The notes: a model not told the origin generated them from the sequence alone. A stretch of DNA of 64,000 bases from Trifolium pratense (GCF_020283565.1 NC_060059.1:8997501-9061500); one strand, 5' to 3'; positions 34,939 through 47,622 are shown, numbered from the stretch's first letter. Numbers and translations are program-made.

Positions 34939-36842
34939 ACATTTAATAAGTTTAAAACGAAACTCAACTTATTATATACATTAAATAAAGTGGTAACACA
35001 GATGAGGTCTAACCAAAAAAAAGGAGTACGTGCGAAAATTCGCACAAGTATCCTACTAGTTCCACAACTTACGTAAACAACTATTATTGTTCCGAAATGT
35101 GCGAGGCATTATTATATATAGTTTATGAAAATATCGAAATTGCAAATACATTACGAGATTAATTGGTTATTTAATGAAAAAAATATTATAATAACATCAT
35201 TACACATATCTAGCACCAAAAATGACCAATTGTTCTATAACTTACATGTGAAATCAATAAAATTAAAGACGGTCTAAAATCGTGCATCAAATTTATGAGA
35301 TATAACCATGCGGTCTATTTTGAATGATTGACAAACGCAAATAGAATTTAGAACTTATCATGCATTAGATCAAAAGAAGAACTTAGCATGCATTGTCGTA
35401 ATGATGTTGACGATGTCAACATCAATTTAAAAAAGTTGCATGCTTGTGTATTTAAAAAATTTACATTCAATTAAATCATTCCATGTTTGTACCCAAAAAT
35501 TAAAACATTCCATGCTTGTATACGTAGATTATGATTATGATATATAATATTAAAATATTTATTAAATACTCGATAAGTCAATTTTAAAAAACAACAATAT
35601 TTAAAAGAATAAAATTGGGGTATAAACATGGAATCATTTAGGGATAAATTATAAGTTCTCACTAATGAAAATTTGTATTTTTATAAGCTGTTTTTTCATA
35701 AACTACCTTGACAAATTTATAATAATACATAAAAACTTGTATAAATTTTTTTTTTATTTGCATAAATTATTTTGCATAAACTCAAAAATAATTTATTTCA
35801 AACGAATCTTAATAAGATATAAACGGCACAATACCTTATTGATATTTAGTTTGCGTAAAAAAGTTTTAATTCCTAAATCCAGTTTAGTTGTATAGGTGTG
35901 TGTAAATATAATATAATATAATATAATTTTGGATTTAATCTAGTTTGTGTAAAAAAGTTTTATCAAATAAATTAATTCGACTTCTTTTTCTTTCTTTTTT
36001 TTCAAAAATAGAAAAGTTTAGAGTAAGAGAATGATGGTGTATTAATTCAAAACATATAATATAACACCTATTTCACATACTCGTATTTTCGGCTTAGCTA
36101 TGATCTTCGATGGATTAGCCTTAAGAGAATCAACTAGTTAGGCAGATAAAAAGGCTCTCGAATCAAAGATCAATGAGCCTTATCAACGCTAATCGATTGA
36201 GTTGATTGATTAGTTTGAATTGAAAATCTTATCTTTACAATAATGCATGATGAAGCTGGATTTCACCTCTTACATAACCGACCGGATGTTCTATAACCTG
36301 ATAGTCGGGATCATAATTTATCCGTTTGTCCTAACTTAAGGCTTATAATGCTAACAAACAACAAGAGTAATTTCAAAGAACGTTTATATAAATATTAACA
36401 TTTATTTTCTTAATGACTCTAACAATACTGAATTATATCTTTCAGTTACAACATTTTATTATAATAAATTCACCTCCCTTTTTGGGCTTCGGCCCTCTTT
36501 TGTACCAAAAAAAAAAAATTCATCTCCCTTTTCAAATAAAACTAACAAAATTTTTAGAAAATTAAATTAATCCTTTCAAAATTTTATAATTTTTTTTTTT
36601 AAAATATCTTTACAATATTTATATAATGCTGATCTAAAAAAAAAAAACAATATTTATATAATATTAATATGATTGGATATATTTATATTTTTTACAATAT
36701 TTATATAATATAAAATATCTTTTGGTATTTCTCTAACCATCGTTTTCTTCATCATTCGTTAAACTACGCTCGCTCGCTCTTCTTTCACACCTCTGTTCTT
36801 TTTCATTCGCCATCTTTTGCTTTTTCCATCGTTTTTCACCAA
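34939..36842. other. AT-rich intergenic region and OTU gene leader exon
   Basis: No convincing ORF. An inverted copy of the AGCTTATG repeat lies at 35643-35812, and an (ATATA)n-like run at about 35900. A probable non-coding first exon of the OTU gene ends at 36842 (CACCAAG|GTAAGG). 36040-36360 is a less AT-rich stretch with no recognisable coding content. Confidence 0.45.
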
Positions 36843-37275
36843 GGTAAGGTTCTTCATTCTCTTTCTTCACCCTTCTTCTTCTTCTTTTCCCTTTTATTAT
36901 CCTTTCATATTCAATTTTCGACTGATTCATTACATTGGATTTTTCTTTTTTCCGGATTTTAACCAATTTCTGTTTCAGAAAATGGGTTTAGGGTTTCATT
37001 TATAATGATTATAACTTTGCATGTTGAAAAATGTTGAAAAAAAATCATGCTTTGGAAGTGGAAATCAAGGATTCTCTGTTTTCTTATGTTGTGTTCGTTT
37101 ATGCAATTTTTTAATTTGATGTTTAAGTAGCATTGAATTGGTCTATGTGATTTAGGATATAATTTCAATTATCATGATCTAATAATTGATACTTTTCAAA
37201 ATTTCCATTTTTGTAATGGGTTTTGTTAGTTGATATAAATATGAAGTGTGACTATCAAGTTTTGTTCTTTTTCAG
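36843..37275 (+). other. 5'-UTR intron of the OTU gene
   Basis: Donor CAAG|GTAAGGTTC and acceptor TTTTTCAG|AAATTG frame a 433-bp intron lying wholly before the start codon. Leader introns are common in plant housekeeping genes and may enhance expression (general knowledge). Confidence 0.6.
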
Positions 37276-37368
37276 AAATTGAACTCTTTTGGGGCATAAT
37301 ACTCAAATCAAATAAAAGAAAATTGGTTTCTGGAGTAGGTAGTTAGATTAGATGTGTTTATTAGGGTG

Positions 37369-40300
37369 ATGATGACATCACATGACATGGATCCTGATGT
37401 TGTTCGATGGGGCCTACATCTCCTAGATGGTTGCACATTTGTCCATGGTCGGTCCCCTAGTGTCGTAACTAGATGTGATCCCGATTTAAGTCAAGTTGAA
37501 TATGTTAGGGAAGGCTTCTGTGAGTATTCAAATGTTGAACATGATGAGGCTGTTGCACGTGCTTATCAAGAAGAATTATCGCAACTTGACTCCATGGAGG
37601 CTTCTGGGATGACCAATTTTGAGAATGAGCAAGTGCGAGCATCTGTAAATGCGCAAGATTGGCTATCTTCTTCAAATCGGAGCTATAACTTTGGTACTAC
37701 AAACTTAGCAGTAGTAGTTTTTAATTAGTTATTTTCATATGTAATAGGTTTTTTAATACTTTTCATGATAGATAATCAACATGTAGGCGATGCATCTTGC
37801 CAGAATCCCGGAGATGAGTCATGTCGTATGAAAGAGGTGGATGATTGTGGTCCAAGTGGAAGGGAAAACAACATGCATGAAGTTGGAGCATTTAATTCAT
37901 CTTTTAGGTCAGGAGAGATGCCCTTCATTACTGATGAAATGTGGCATTCGTTGGAAATATCGGATGAGTCTTCTCTTGATGGTGAAGTAGGCAAAAGATT
38001 AAACCAGATGGTTCCCATTCCTGTAAGTGTAACTTTAGTGCGCATCCACATGCGTCTGACTCTTCTTTGGATGATTTTGTATAGAATTCAAACATAAAAT
38101 TCGTGTATGTTCATATGTGAACTATGAGCCTTTAACCCACACATGACGCCGAGACTTTCAGGAACATGTCTACTCTTATTTCTTGATGTAAATGTAGCAA
38201 CCATGCTAGTACTAATTTGTTACATGATTCCTGCCTGAAAAAATAATAATTTTGAAATAATTATGTATCACACTATATAGGGAATAATGTGATACATAAT
38301 CATTTCTAAATAAATGGGAGCTTGATAATTCTGATTTATATACATTAGACTTAAGTGATATATCATTACAAGTATACTTTAGATCTAATTCAAGTAATAA
38401 TTCATGCTCCTATTTATCTTGTCTGTGTTTTCAGCATGTTCCTAAAACCAATGAAAAAATACCATCTGATGACGAAGAAATATCAGACCATCAAAGGCTG
38501 CTAGACAGGTCGGTTTACTTTATTTTTCATGTCTGTTAGTTTGATTAGTCTCCTAGAAGAAGTTAATTAAATACTAAGACTATTATTCTATACCACTATA
38601 AAAAGATGGACAAAGCCCCCTCTCCCCCAAAAACAGCCATTTGATGTCCTTTTTTTTCCTTAATAATAAACAGCCAATGTTTTGTTGCCATTTCCTGAAA
38701 TAGATCTTGGGGAAGAAATTTTACAAAATGAATACTTTATGGTATTTCATATAAAATTACAGGTTGAGCCAAAACAAAATACTGTTTCTCGGTAGTTGTG
38801 ATCCATTGGACATAGTCACATAGATCCAAGTGTTAAATTTTTTTGACTCCTTCCATTTTTTTACTGTTCCGCGTGGTATCAAGATGACACTGTCTGGATA
38901 TCTTATCCACCTCTCCGGGAAAATGGATATTTCTAGAAAATATTTTTAATTATATTTTTTTTCCTTTTCTAATCGGAGAAATCCACCTATTATATTGAAA
39001 GTGATTGGTGTTCCTATTCGAACGAGACTATTATTCCGTACCATTATGTAAGAAGATTCGGGTAAAATATGCACTTCTTCGGGAATAAAAAAAATTGATC
39101 TACTTTTATTTGGTATTTTGGCTTTAATTCTTTGATTCCTCGATACTCAATGAAATCTTCTTTTTGATAAATGGAATGAATTCCTATAGCTCTATATTTA
39201 GTAATTCCCGAACTTTGTCTTATGTATCGAAGATCATCGAAATAAGAAAAATAAAATACTATTTTTATGAAAAATACCATTAGTTCATTCTTTTGCTCTT
39301 GAATTGATTGAAATGGAAATGAAATAAGAAATCTAGTTCTTCTCCTTTAAGTAATTTTTAAATCTTGTATGTAGTTATTGTAGAATAAGTATTCTCAAAG
39401 AGGTGTTAAAATGGGGCGACAAGGATAACACATCCTCAAGAGCTGAAAAAGACAAAAAGTAACAGAAAAGTAAAACTAGGAATGCTGCAATTCTGCTCAA
39501 TTCCTTTTGCATACTAGAGGTGATTGTTTCCTTAAATCATCAGGTAGATTAGAACCAAGGAGTGGAGGGGCACACCTACCTAGTGGTCGTATCCTATTAT
39601 ACCCTATAATGAGAAGTGTATAGGGGGAATCACTCTTGTGCCCCTCAGTAGAGAAGGTCTCATGCAGCGCAATTGCCTTACTGAATTAGTTTCTCAATAA
39701 CTTGATGCCTTAATGAGTTAATAGCTAAATAACTCAGCACAAACCCCTTCATCTGAAGGTCTGCAACACAAACCCCAAACCCTCGTTTTGGATCTCCCAA
39801 ACCCAGCCCTGACCTAGGTAGGAAGTCATTGTAATTTTCTCTATCATTTGATTGGATTCTTTTTGAATTAGAAAGAGCGAGAACAGGATGTATTGAATGA
39901 AAAAGATTAAAAAATATGAATACATGATTGTTCTATGTAGTTCTACCTCTTTATATTTTTCTTCTCCATTTTGCACGTATGTTATAACAAATCATGTCTT
40001 ATCGTTGACTTTAATGTCATTTAGCATATATCTAATTTTAAGAATTTGATCTTTGTTAGACTGCAGTTATATGAACTGATTGAATCTAAGGTTGAAGGAG
40101 ATGGAAACTGCCAGGTTGGTTCTTTATCTTTCTGCGTGTCTCATCTGAAATGCAATTCAATTCCAGTATTATAAGATTTATTTCATCCTTGTTAGAACAT
40201 TCATAAATTTATTATGAGAAACATATTTTGACTTCAATGTTCTAACTTGTGAAAGTAGGCTTAACATTGAGGGGAGTTTTGACTCTTCCAAACACTGTCT

Positions 40301-41337
40301 CGCACCTCTTATATTAAACACCTAACTGCTCCTATGGAAACTTCAGACATATATTTAATGATTTATACCAATAGCATAATCATTCCAATTCCTGTCAAAG
40401 AAAATAGCATTTCAAATTTCCAATTTTTAGAAAGTAACTTTCCGCCTGCCGTTCATCCAAGAGACACATAAGTGTCAATTCATTCCTTATCTTAAAATTT
40501 TAAATTTGATCGTACAACTCTTTATACTATGAGTAGAAAATCAAACCAATATACAAGTGGACCACATGGTTCATTGATAGCATAAAATACTCCATACTGA
40601 AAGTTTATCAGAAGTAAATCCTTTGGGGTGGGCTGGGGTTGGAGGGTTGTAAAAATTTATTTTTTCTACAAATGTTATGAATCTTATCATACGGGTTATT
40701 TTCTTTAAACATTTTTTTCTATCTATTGCAATTCAGTTGTCTTGTTATTATTTAAGTTCAGTGAAGTACAACCTTAGTTTTTTATATCATTATTATTATT
40801 CTCAGAAAAATTGACATATAAGTATAGATTTTCACATACTATTTTCTAATAATAAAGAGTGCCTTGTTGGTTTCATTTTATTTCAGTTTCGTGCTTTATC
40901 GGATCAACTCTATCGCTCTCCAAACCTCCACAAATTTGTAAGGGAACAAATTGTTCAACAGGTTTGTTGGTTTTACAATGATGTTTTTACCTGTTTGGTG
41001 GTGCTTCCTATAGACATATGCATTGATAGTGTCTTTTTTTGTTGTTTCGTCAGCTCAAGTCCGACCCAGATCTATATGCTGGTTATGTTCCTATGACTTA
41101 TAGTGAATATTTAAAGAAGATGAGCAAGTATGCGAGTATATGCACATATGCTGTTATATTTTTTTTTTACGATATGTCTTTATTGAAGTCTTTATGTTTG
41201 CTGATATCTTTATGTATGAATGTTTTAGGAGTGGTGAATGGGGCGACCATGTCACATTGCAGGCAGCTGCAGATTGGGTATGAGGAAATACATAATTTCT
41301 TTTTCTTTTACAATTATACTTTTGTTGGCCATGCATA

Positions 41338-41398
<61 letters not shown>

Positions 41399-43080
41399 AG
41401 TTAACACCGACTTAAATGATTGGTATTATAATCTTTTATTGGATAAAACATTATGTCTTTAAATGGAAACTGCGTGTAAAAAGGTGAGCACTGGGGACAT
41501 GATATTTACTTTCAAGATATTGTATGTAAATTTCTTTAGTTATATTTTGAAGACATTGCGTCCACTGTGTAGTAATTAAGGATAAATTGAGTATGCCGTG
41601 GGTGGGTGCTATATAGAGAGCATATATCATTGTGTTTTTGTTTATTCCTCAATTGCTTTTTTGACTGATATGGTCATTTCTCATGTCCTTTCAGTATGGT
41701 GTCAAAATATTTGTGATTACATCTTTCAAGGACACATGTTACATTGAGATTCTTCCACAAACACAGAAGTCTGGAAGGGGTAAGATTTTATCATTATTTG
41801 TTAAGATGAGGGGTAGAGAAAATGACGGCATGTTTTGTTTATTTACTTTGCATTCAAAAAGTTCTTTTTGATAAAGTTCATGTAAATGTAGATAAGTTTT
41901 CAAAAATGTTTTGATATGTAAAATGTGAAATGACCAAGTTTATGAATGGCAATATCTTGCTTACCTATAAAATAGTGTAATTTTTGAGTGTGGTGCATAA
42001 TCTATGTTATGTGTACTGTTAGGAAATGAGAAATGAGCAAGTCTATTTGTACTGTTAGTATATTAACTCCTGTTTCAGCAATATGCTAAGTGTATGATGG
42101 CCTTTACCTGTGACTTCTGCAGTAATATTTCTGAGCTTTTGGGCAGAGGTGCATTACAACTCAATTTATCCAGAAGGAGGTAACAATCTTATTCTTCATA
42201 CAAACTCTAGAAACACGAAAAGTGAAATTATGAAGCTCTTGATTCAATTATTTGCACATCCAGCTTAATTTTGAAAAAGCTCCATGAATCTCCGATGTCA
42301 TGAATCCTATATACCAAAATGCAGCTAATGGTCTTTTAGCAATCAACTGAAATGATAAATTTTAGGCTTAACTATACATTTGGTCCCTTACGTTTATTTT
42401 AGGTTTCAATTTGGTCCCTTACGTTTAAAAAGTATCAATTTGGTCCCTTATGTTTATTTTAGGTTTCAAGTTGGTCCTTTCCGTCAATTTTGTCACATGT
42501 GGCAGTCAATTTGCATACGTGGACTGACACGTGGCACTTGGACACACTGACACGTGTACTATTCAAACGGTGTTAGTGACAAAACTAACGGAAAGGACTA
42601 ACTTGAAACTTAAAATAAACGTAAGGGACCAAATTGATACTTTTTAAACGTAAGGGACCAAATGTGTAGTTAAACCTAAATTTTACCCCCCTTGACTCGT
42701 AAATTATTGACCGCAGAACCAAGAGACTCACTGAGTTGTCTTCTGTAGTATTTTTTTGATTATTCCAATCTGTTTCATGCTCTTGAATATTTGGTTGTCC
42801 TCATTGTAGTTTTATACTTTTATGTAACGTGGCATTGTTGCATCGTGTCTATTGCTGTCTTAGCAGGATCTTTTGCATCATACTTGTTATTCAACCTCAT
42901 AACATATCTTTTCAATATCTTTATTTTCCAAGAGTTTGCTTTTTATGGTTATATTTTCAGAGGTCGCACTCGCATTTGTTTTTAAGTGATTTTATTTAAT
43001 CGTATCATGTTATTTCATATTCAGAAATGCCTTCATCTTATGAAAAGAAAAAAAAGAAGTGGTGGAATTTTGGCGGTTAG
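37369..43080 (+). CDS. OTU-domain cysteine protease (deubiquitinase, OTU9/10-like)
   Basis: Removes ubiquitin from proteins; the plant OTU9/10/11 group is predicted cytosolic or nuclear. Exons: 37369-37693, 37787-38022, 38435-38508, 40060-40114, 40887-40961, 41054-41127, 41229-41277, 41695-41779, 42123-42179, 43025-43080; 361 aa. The start is one of two adjacent ATGs; an upstream in-frame GTG at 37354 is not needed. The N-terminal third is acidic and unstructured ([14 protein letters not shown] first). The OTU domain starts near residue 235: [28 protein letters not shown] holds the catalytic Asp and Cys (DGNC), and [19 protein letters not shown] holds the catalytic His. The protein ends in a basic tail, [11 protein letters not shown]. 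Intron 3 carries a plastid DNA fragment, intron 6-7 a GT/GA microsatellite, and intron 9 a complete Mutator MITE. Confidence 0.92.
38660..39300 (-). pseudogene. Plastid rpoC2 fragment transferred to the nucleus (NUPT), in OTU intron 3
   Basis: Read on the minus strand, this stretch gives pieces of the plastid RNA polymerase beta-double-prime subunit: [18 protein letters not shown], then (frame shift) [13 protein letters not shown], [29 protein letters not shown], and [13 protein letters not shown] followed by FLPQDL. These match rpoC2 as I recall it. Frameshifts and stops (e.g. after YEIP) show long residence in the nucleus. It lies antisense to the OTU gene, inside its 1551-bp intron 3. Boundaries are approximate. 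Confidence 0.75.
41336..41395 (+). repeat. (GT)n(GA)n compound microsatellite in OTU intron 7
   Basis: A GT run of about 10 units passes directly into a GA run of about 20 units, 60 bp after the exon 7 donor. Confidence 0.95.
42365..42676. mobile_element. Mutator-type MITE in OTU intron 9
   Basis: A 312-bp element beginning GGCTTAACTATACATTTGG and ending in the inverse, flanked by a perfect 9-bp duplication TAAATTTTA (42356-42364 and 42677-42685). The arms repeat GGTCCCTTACGTTT; the centre is rich in ACACGTGGC-type words. It belongs with 13584-13887 and the fragment at 54170-54366. Confidence 0.92.
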
Positions 43081-43555
43081 GATCGGCGCACAAATGGATG
43101 CAACTATTTCACGCACCCGTTGCTGACAATCTGACCATATTTTTGGCACTTAAACCATCGGCTAATCAGTATGACCGGCTATGTAATCATCTGAGCTTTT
43201 ATTGCTAGCTGCACATATATTTATTTATACCTTGATGCTGCCCCTGCCAATAGCTAGAGTTGGTTCCTCCCTCTTCGTTCGTCTCCTATTCTTTTATGTA
43301 TATATATATATATATATATAACAATAAAATAAGAATAATAATAACATTTGTTTTCCTTCTTCTACGGCATTCATTTGTATATATCTTTGTTCCATGTAAG
43401 CTGCTTATTTTTGTTTTCTGGCAACATATTCTTGAGGTTTTTGGAAGAATCCAACATATTCTGTAGATGGTATGAATATAAGTTAAGTCCCTACTCTATG
43501 TTGAACTATTGCAGTATATATTCTGCAATGCATATAGCATGAAAAAAAAATTTGG

Positions 43556-43842
43556 TACTCCCTCCGTTCCAAATTGTAAGCCACTTTAAGAAAAAAAAAT
43601 TGTATCAAAGTATAAGTCACTTTACATTACCAATGAAATATTTAATATTAGTTTTCCTATTATACCCTTAATTATTTATTACTTTCTTTTCTTTCAATTC
43701 TTCAATTTATCTTTCCTATATCATTAATTAAGAACAATTTTGTAAACTAACTTATAATTTGTTTTTTCCATACAACATTAATTACATTTTTTAATTTGTG
43801 TAATTTGTCCAAAGTGACTTATATTATGGAAAGGAGAGACTA
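43556..43842. mobile_element. Stowaway-like MITE, copy 2 (inverted relative to 9898-10169)
   Basis: TA-flanked, starting CTCCCTCCGTTCC and ending GGAAAGGAGAGAC. Reverse-complemented, it follows the copy at 9898-10169 from end to end. The two insertions flank most of the window. Confidence 0.85.
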
Positions 43843-43988
43843 TTTATTATGGTCCAATTATTATTTTTACATTAGAAAACAACAAAAGCAATATTGAAGG
43901 GACAATTACTTGAGAGAAAAGTGACTGGTCTTTAAATAATAGGATCTTTCAAAAAGTAGTATTTATTTAGCTATTAATTTAAGGGTTA

Positions 43989-44149
43989 TGCTAACCGGTG
44001 CCCCCGAGACACTGGTTAAGGAAACCAAAAAATAAAATTTTTAAATTGAAAATAATACTTTTTAGACTTTCGAGGTATTGACTGCACAAAGTTCAATGTC
44101 ATATTACAATATTTGCTTCCTTAAACAGTGCCCGAGGCACTGTTTAGCA
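43989..44149. mobile_element. MITE with self-palindromic termini, diverged copy
   Basis: Left terminus GCTAACCGGTGCCCC...ACTGGTTAAGGAA and right terminus (RC) GCTAAACAGTGCCTCGGGCACTGTTTAAGGAA have the same layout as 9548-9709: each end is palindromic and the two ends are inverted. Part of another copy lies at 44307-44345. Confidence 0.6.
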
Positions 44150-44508
44150 TTTTCCTTAATTTAAAAAGCAAATGTACATGCACATTCGATTTCGATTCAA
44201 TTTACCTTAGAAATTCTCTTTGTAAATAGATCTCGTAACTATTATTTTTTTGTCAAGTCTTTTAATTAATTTAAACATATAAAAATTGGTATTTAAAAAA
44301 TGGATTATGCTAACCGGTGCCATCGGGACACTGATTAAGAAAACTAGAAAAAAAAATTAAATTAAAAATAATACTGACTTTCATATTTTCCTTAAAAAAT
44401 AAGCATAATCATAATTCTTTTTTTCATCCATAATTGAAAACAACAACAACAACAAGAAGTAGCAATGTAGCAGCACGCAGAAAAGAAGTCCGACGGCGCT
44501 AGACAGAC

Positions 44509-46674
44509 ATGCTCTACTTTAACATTGTCAAAATCACAAACAACGTTAAACCATTTCAAACAAGGTTTTTCACCACAACAACAACCTCTTGTATATTAAA
44601 TCTCTGCACTAAACCACAACACCTTCAACAAATCCATGCTAGATTCATCCTCCATGGCCTCCACCAAAACTCTTCTCTTTCATCCAAACTCATGGATTCT
44701 TATTCCAAGTTTGGATTCCTTAATTTCTCCTACAAACTCTTCAACTTCACTCAAAACCCTGATTCACTTCTCTACAATGCATTCCTTAAAAACTTGTTTC
44801 ACTTTGGTCAATATCAAAAAAATATCCTTTTTTTCTATAAACAAATGGTTGATAAATCCATGTGCCCAGATGAAGATTGTTGTTCATCTCTTTTGAAATC
44901 TTTTTTTTATGTGTCTCATCAAAAAGGGTTGATGATGATGGTTCATGGGCATGTGGTGAAATTGGGTATGGATGCATTTGATTTGGTGGGAAATGCTTTG
45001 ATTGAGTTGTATGGTTTTTTCAATGGGAATGAATTGCTTGAAAGAAAATCTGTAACAGGATTGAATTATTGGAATAATTTGATTTATGAGGCTTATGAAA
45101 GTGGGAAAATTGTCGAAAGCTTTCAAATTTTTTGTAGGATGAGAAAAGAGAATAATATGCAACCCAATTCAGTTACTGTGATTAATTTGTTAAGGGCTAG
45201 TGTTGAATTGAACTCGTTGAAGACGGGGAAACTTCTTCATTCTTTGGTTGTTGTGAGCAATTTGTGTGAGGAACTAACTGTGAATACTGCACTGTTGTCA
45301 ATGTATGCTAAATTGGGTAGTTTAGAAAATGCAAGAATGATGTTTGAGAAAATGCCTGAGAAGGACGTTGTAGTCTGGAACATAATGATTTCAGCATATT
45401 CTGGGAAAGGTTGCCCTAAGGAATCCTTAGAACTTGTGTATTCTATGGTTAGATCAGGGGTTAGACCTGATATGTTCACAGCAATTCCCGCAATTTCTTC
45501 AATAGCGCAGTTAAAGTTTAATAAGTGGGGAAAGCAAATGCATGCTCAAGTCATAAGAAACGGTTCAGATTATCAGGTTTCTGTTCATAATTCTCTTATT
45601 GACATGTATTCCACGTGTGATGACTTAAGTTTAGCGCGGAAGATTTTCGGTTTGATAACGGACAAGACTGTAGTTTCATGGAGTGCAATGATCAAAGGGT
45701 ATGCAATGAATGGAAATTGTCTCGAGGCTCTTTCTTTATTCATAGAAATGAAGTTGAGTGGCACTAAAGTTGACTTCATAATAGTCATTAACATCTTGCC
45801 TGCTTTTGCAAAGATAGGGGCATTGCATTACGTAAGATACTTACATGGATACTCATTGAAAACCAATCTCGATTCACTCAAATCTCTTAAGACATCATTT
45901 CTTAGTAGCTATGCAAAATGTGGTTGTATAGAGATGGCAAGAAAGCTTTTTGATGAAGAGAAAAATAGCCATAAAGATATAATTGCATGGAACTCTATGA
46001 TCACTGCATATTCTAACCATGGAGAGTGGTTTCAATGTTTTCAATTGTACGACCAAATGAAACTATCAAATGTTAAACCAGATCAAGTAACATTTCTCGG
46101 GATGCTCACAGCTTGTGTTAATTCCGGCCTTGTGGAAAAGGGCAAGGAGATTTTCAAGGAGATGGTGAAACTTTATGGTTACCAACCAAGTAAGGAACAT
46201 AATGCTTGTATGGTCGATCTATTAGGACGTGCTGGAAAAATCAATGAAGCGAGCAAAATAATAGAAACTCATCAATTGAATTCAGATGCGAGGGTTTATG
46301 GCCCCTTGTTGAGTGCATGTAAGATGCATGAATCAGAAACCGATTTTGCAGAACTTGCTGCTGAGAAGCTCATAAATATGGAACCTAAAAACGCTGGCAA
46401 CTATGTATTGCTATCGAATATATATGCTGCAGCAGGAAAATGGGACAAAGTTGCTAAAATGAGGAGTTTTCTAAGAGATAGAGGACTAAAGAAAACACCA
46501 GGTTGTAGCTGGGTAGAGTTGAATGGACAATTGCATGAGTTTCGTGTTGCGGATCAATCTCATCCAAAATCAGGAGATATATATTCAGTATTGAAAGTAC
46601 TGGAGTCTGAAGCAGGCATGGAGGATGAGATTATTGACCTCTTTTACGAACCTCCTACTATTTTGGGGATGTGA
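44509..46674 (+). CDS. PLS-class pentatricopeptide repeat protein, E/E+ type without DYW
   Basis: An intron-free 721-aa ORF, as usual for plant PPR genes. Such proteins bind specific organelle RNAs, and the PLS/E class mainly directs C-to-U editing. The N-terminus (MLYFNIVKITNNVKPFQTRF) is basic and hydroxylated, fitting a mitochondrial presequence. Tandem 31-36-residue repeats run from about 55 to 560, with hallmark words NALIELYGFF, TALLSMYAKLGSLENARMMF, VVVWNIMISAYSGKG, NSLIDMYSTCDDLSLARKIF, VVSWSAMIKGYAMNG, IIAWNSMITAYSNHG and NACMVDLLGRAGKINEA. E and E+ motifs follow (YVLLSNIYAAAGKWDKVAKM, CSWVELNGQLHEFRVADQSH). It stops without a DYW deaminase, so editing would need a partner supplying it. 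The RNA target cannot be read by eye. Confidence 0.93.
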   Translation: MLYFNIVKITNNVKPFQTRFFTTTTTSCILNLCTKPQHLQQIHARFILHGLHQNSSLSSKLMDSYSKFGFLNFSYKLFNFTQNPDSLLYNAFLKNLFHFGQYQKNILFFYKQMVDKSMCPDEDCCSSLLKSFFYVSHQKGLMMMVHGHVVKLGMDAFDLVGNALIELYGFFNGNELLERKSVTGLNYWNNLIYEAYESGKIVESFQIFCRMRKENNMQPNSVTVINLLRASVELNSLKTGKLLHSLVVVSNLCEELTVNTALLSMYAKLGSLENARMMFEKMPEKDVVVWNIMISAYSGKGCPKESLELVYSMVRSGVRPDMFTAIPAISSIAQLKFNKWGKQMHAQVIRNGSDYQVSVHNSLIDMYSTCDDLSLARKIFGLITDKTVVSWSAMIKGYAMNGNCLEALSLFIEMKLSGTKVDFIIVINILPAFAKIGALHYVRYLHGYSLKTNLDSLKSLKTSFLSSYAKCGCIEMARKLFDEEKNSHKDIIAWNSMITAYSNHGEWFQCFQLYDQMKLSNVKPDQVTFLGMLTACVNSGLVEKGKEIFKEMVKLYGYQPSKEHNACMVDLLGRAGKINEASKIIETHQLNSDARVYGPLLSACKMHESETDFAELAAEKLINMEPKNAGNYVLLSNIYAAAGKWDKVAKMRSFLRDRGLKKTPGCSWVELNGQLHEFRVADQSHPKSGDIYSVLKVLESEAGMEDEIIDLFYEPPTILGM

Positions 46675-47622
46675 ATTGCATATCAATCACATCTTTAAGA
46701 GATGATAACTTGATAAGCTAAATACACCAGACACTGTAACGTTTATGATATTTTGATGGTTATTATATCATTGTTACACACAGTTATAGTAGCTTTAAGA
46801 TTAATCCCACTTTTTAAGAGCTAATTAATTATTTTCAGTTAACATTAGTTAGCTATATGAATAATATATACCCCTGTATTGAGAGCCATAGTCACTCAAT
46901 TTCATTCTTGTAATTTTCAGATTAAATTAAGAGATTTTCTCTCACTTTCTATCATCTAGTTTCGTAGAACTAACATTGTGTCGTCCATAAATTCTAGCTC
47001 AACCGGCAAAAACGCCGAAATTGTTAGGTTGGACGCCTTGAACGGGTTTGAACCCCTGCTCCTCCACTTCTAGGTTTCGCACAATGTTTTATAAATTCCT
47101 GCTTTTCAAGTGAATCTGATTTCTGTTTGTAGTCTTAGCACACATTCTGTGTTTTTCAACAAAACTTCATTCTTTGTTTTTTTTTCATTGCTTGAAGAAA
47201 TCTGTTGCTTTAAACAGTTCTACTGCTTCAATTTGCTATGTAACAAATAGAACTCAGCTTGATCATGTCATTTGGTATTCAAGACTAGTCATATATCTCA
47301 TGAAACTTCTTCGATTGCATTTTACTTGTTGCAATGATTGTCTCATATATCCTCTAACCAAACTTTGGAGACTGTCTATTGTTTACAATAACCATTTTTC
47401 AGCTCAATCCTTTGATCTTGTTCATATGATAGTAAAAGATGGGCAAAATTTGGGGTATGACAGTTTGCACTGAACTGAGTTAACAATTACTCGTGTCGTT
47501 TATTGTTTTCAGTATTTACTTCAGTATTATTAAGTTGATCTTGCGATCCAGTTTAACCAGTTGTCTTAAGACATCCGGCAATTTACACAGCTGTCTCAGA
47601 CATCGTGTAAGACATCTGTCCT
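46675..47622. other. PPR 3' region and intergenic DNA with a SINE
   Basis: PPR 3' UTR, then a tRNA-derived SINE at about 46994-47085, then T-rich DNA without a supported gene. The ORFs at 47174 and 47493 lack domains. The left edge of the ELF6 duplication is at about 47623. Confidence 0.5.
46994..47085 (+). mobile_element. tRNA-derived SINE
   Basis: TAGCTCAACCGGCAAAAACG gives an A box and GGGTTTGAACCCC a B box (perfect palindromic arm). The body TTGTTAGGTTGGACG and the CTCCACTTC tail are typical, as I recall, of legume SINEs. No precise target duplication was resolved. Confidence 0.7.

Larger units (their letters stand above)
43081..44508. other. Intergenic region between the OTU and PPR genes
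   Basis: OTU 3' UTR, an AT microsatellite at about 43299-43320, then two MITEs (listed separately) and a partial third one at about 44307-44345. There is no coding evidence. The PPR leader is short, about 70-100 bp before 44509. Confidence 0.5.

Noticed and set aside
39400..39980. Possible extension of the plastid insertion to the right of 39300
   Set aside because: No plastid gene could be recognised in these bases. The GGGGCACA...GTGCCCCT inverted words suggest another element, but its ends are not defined.
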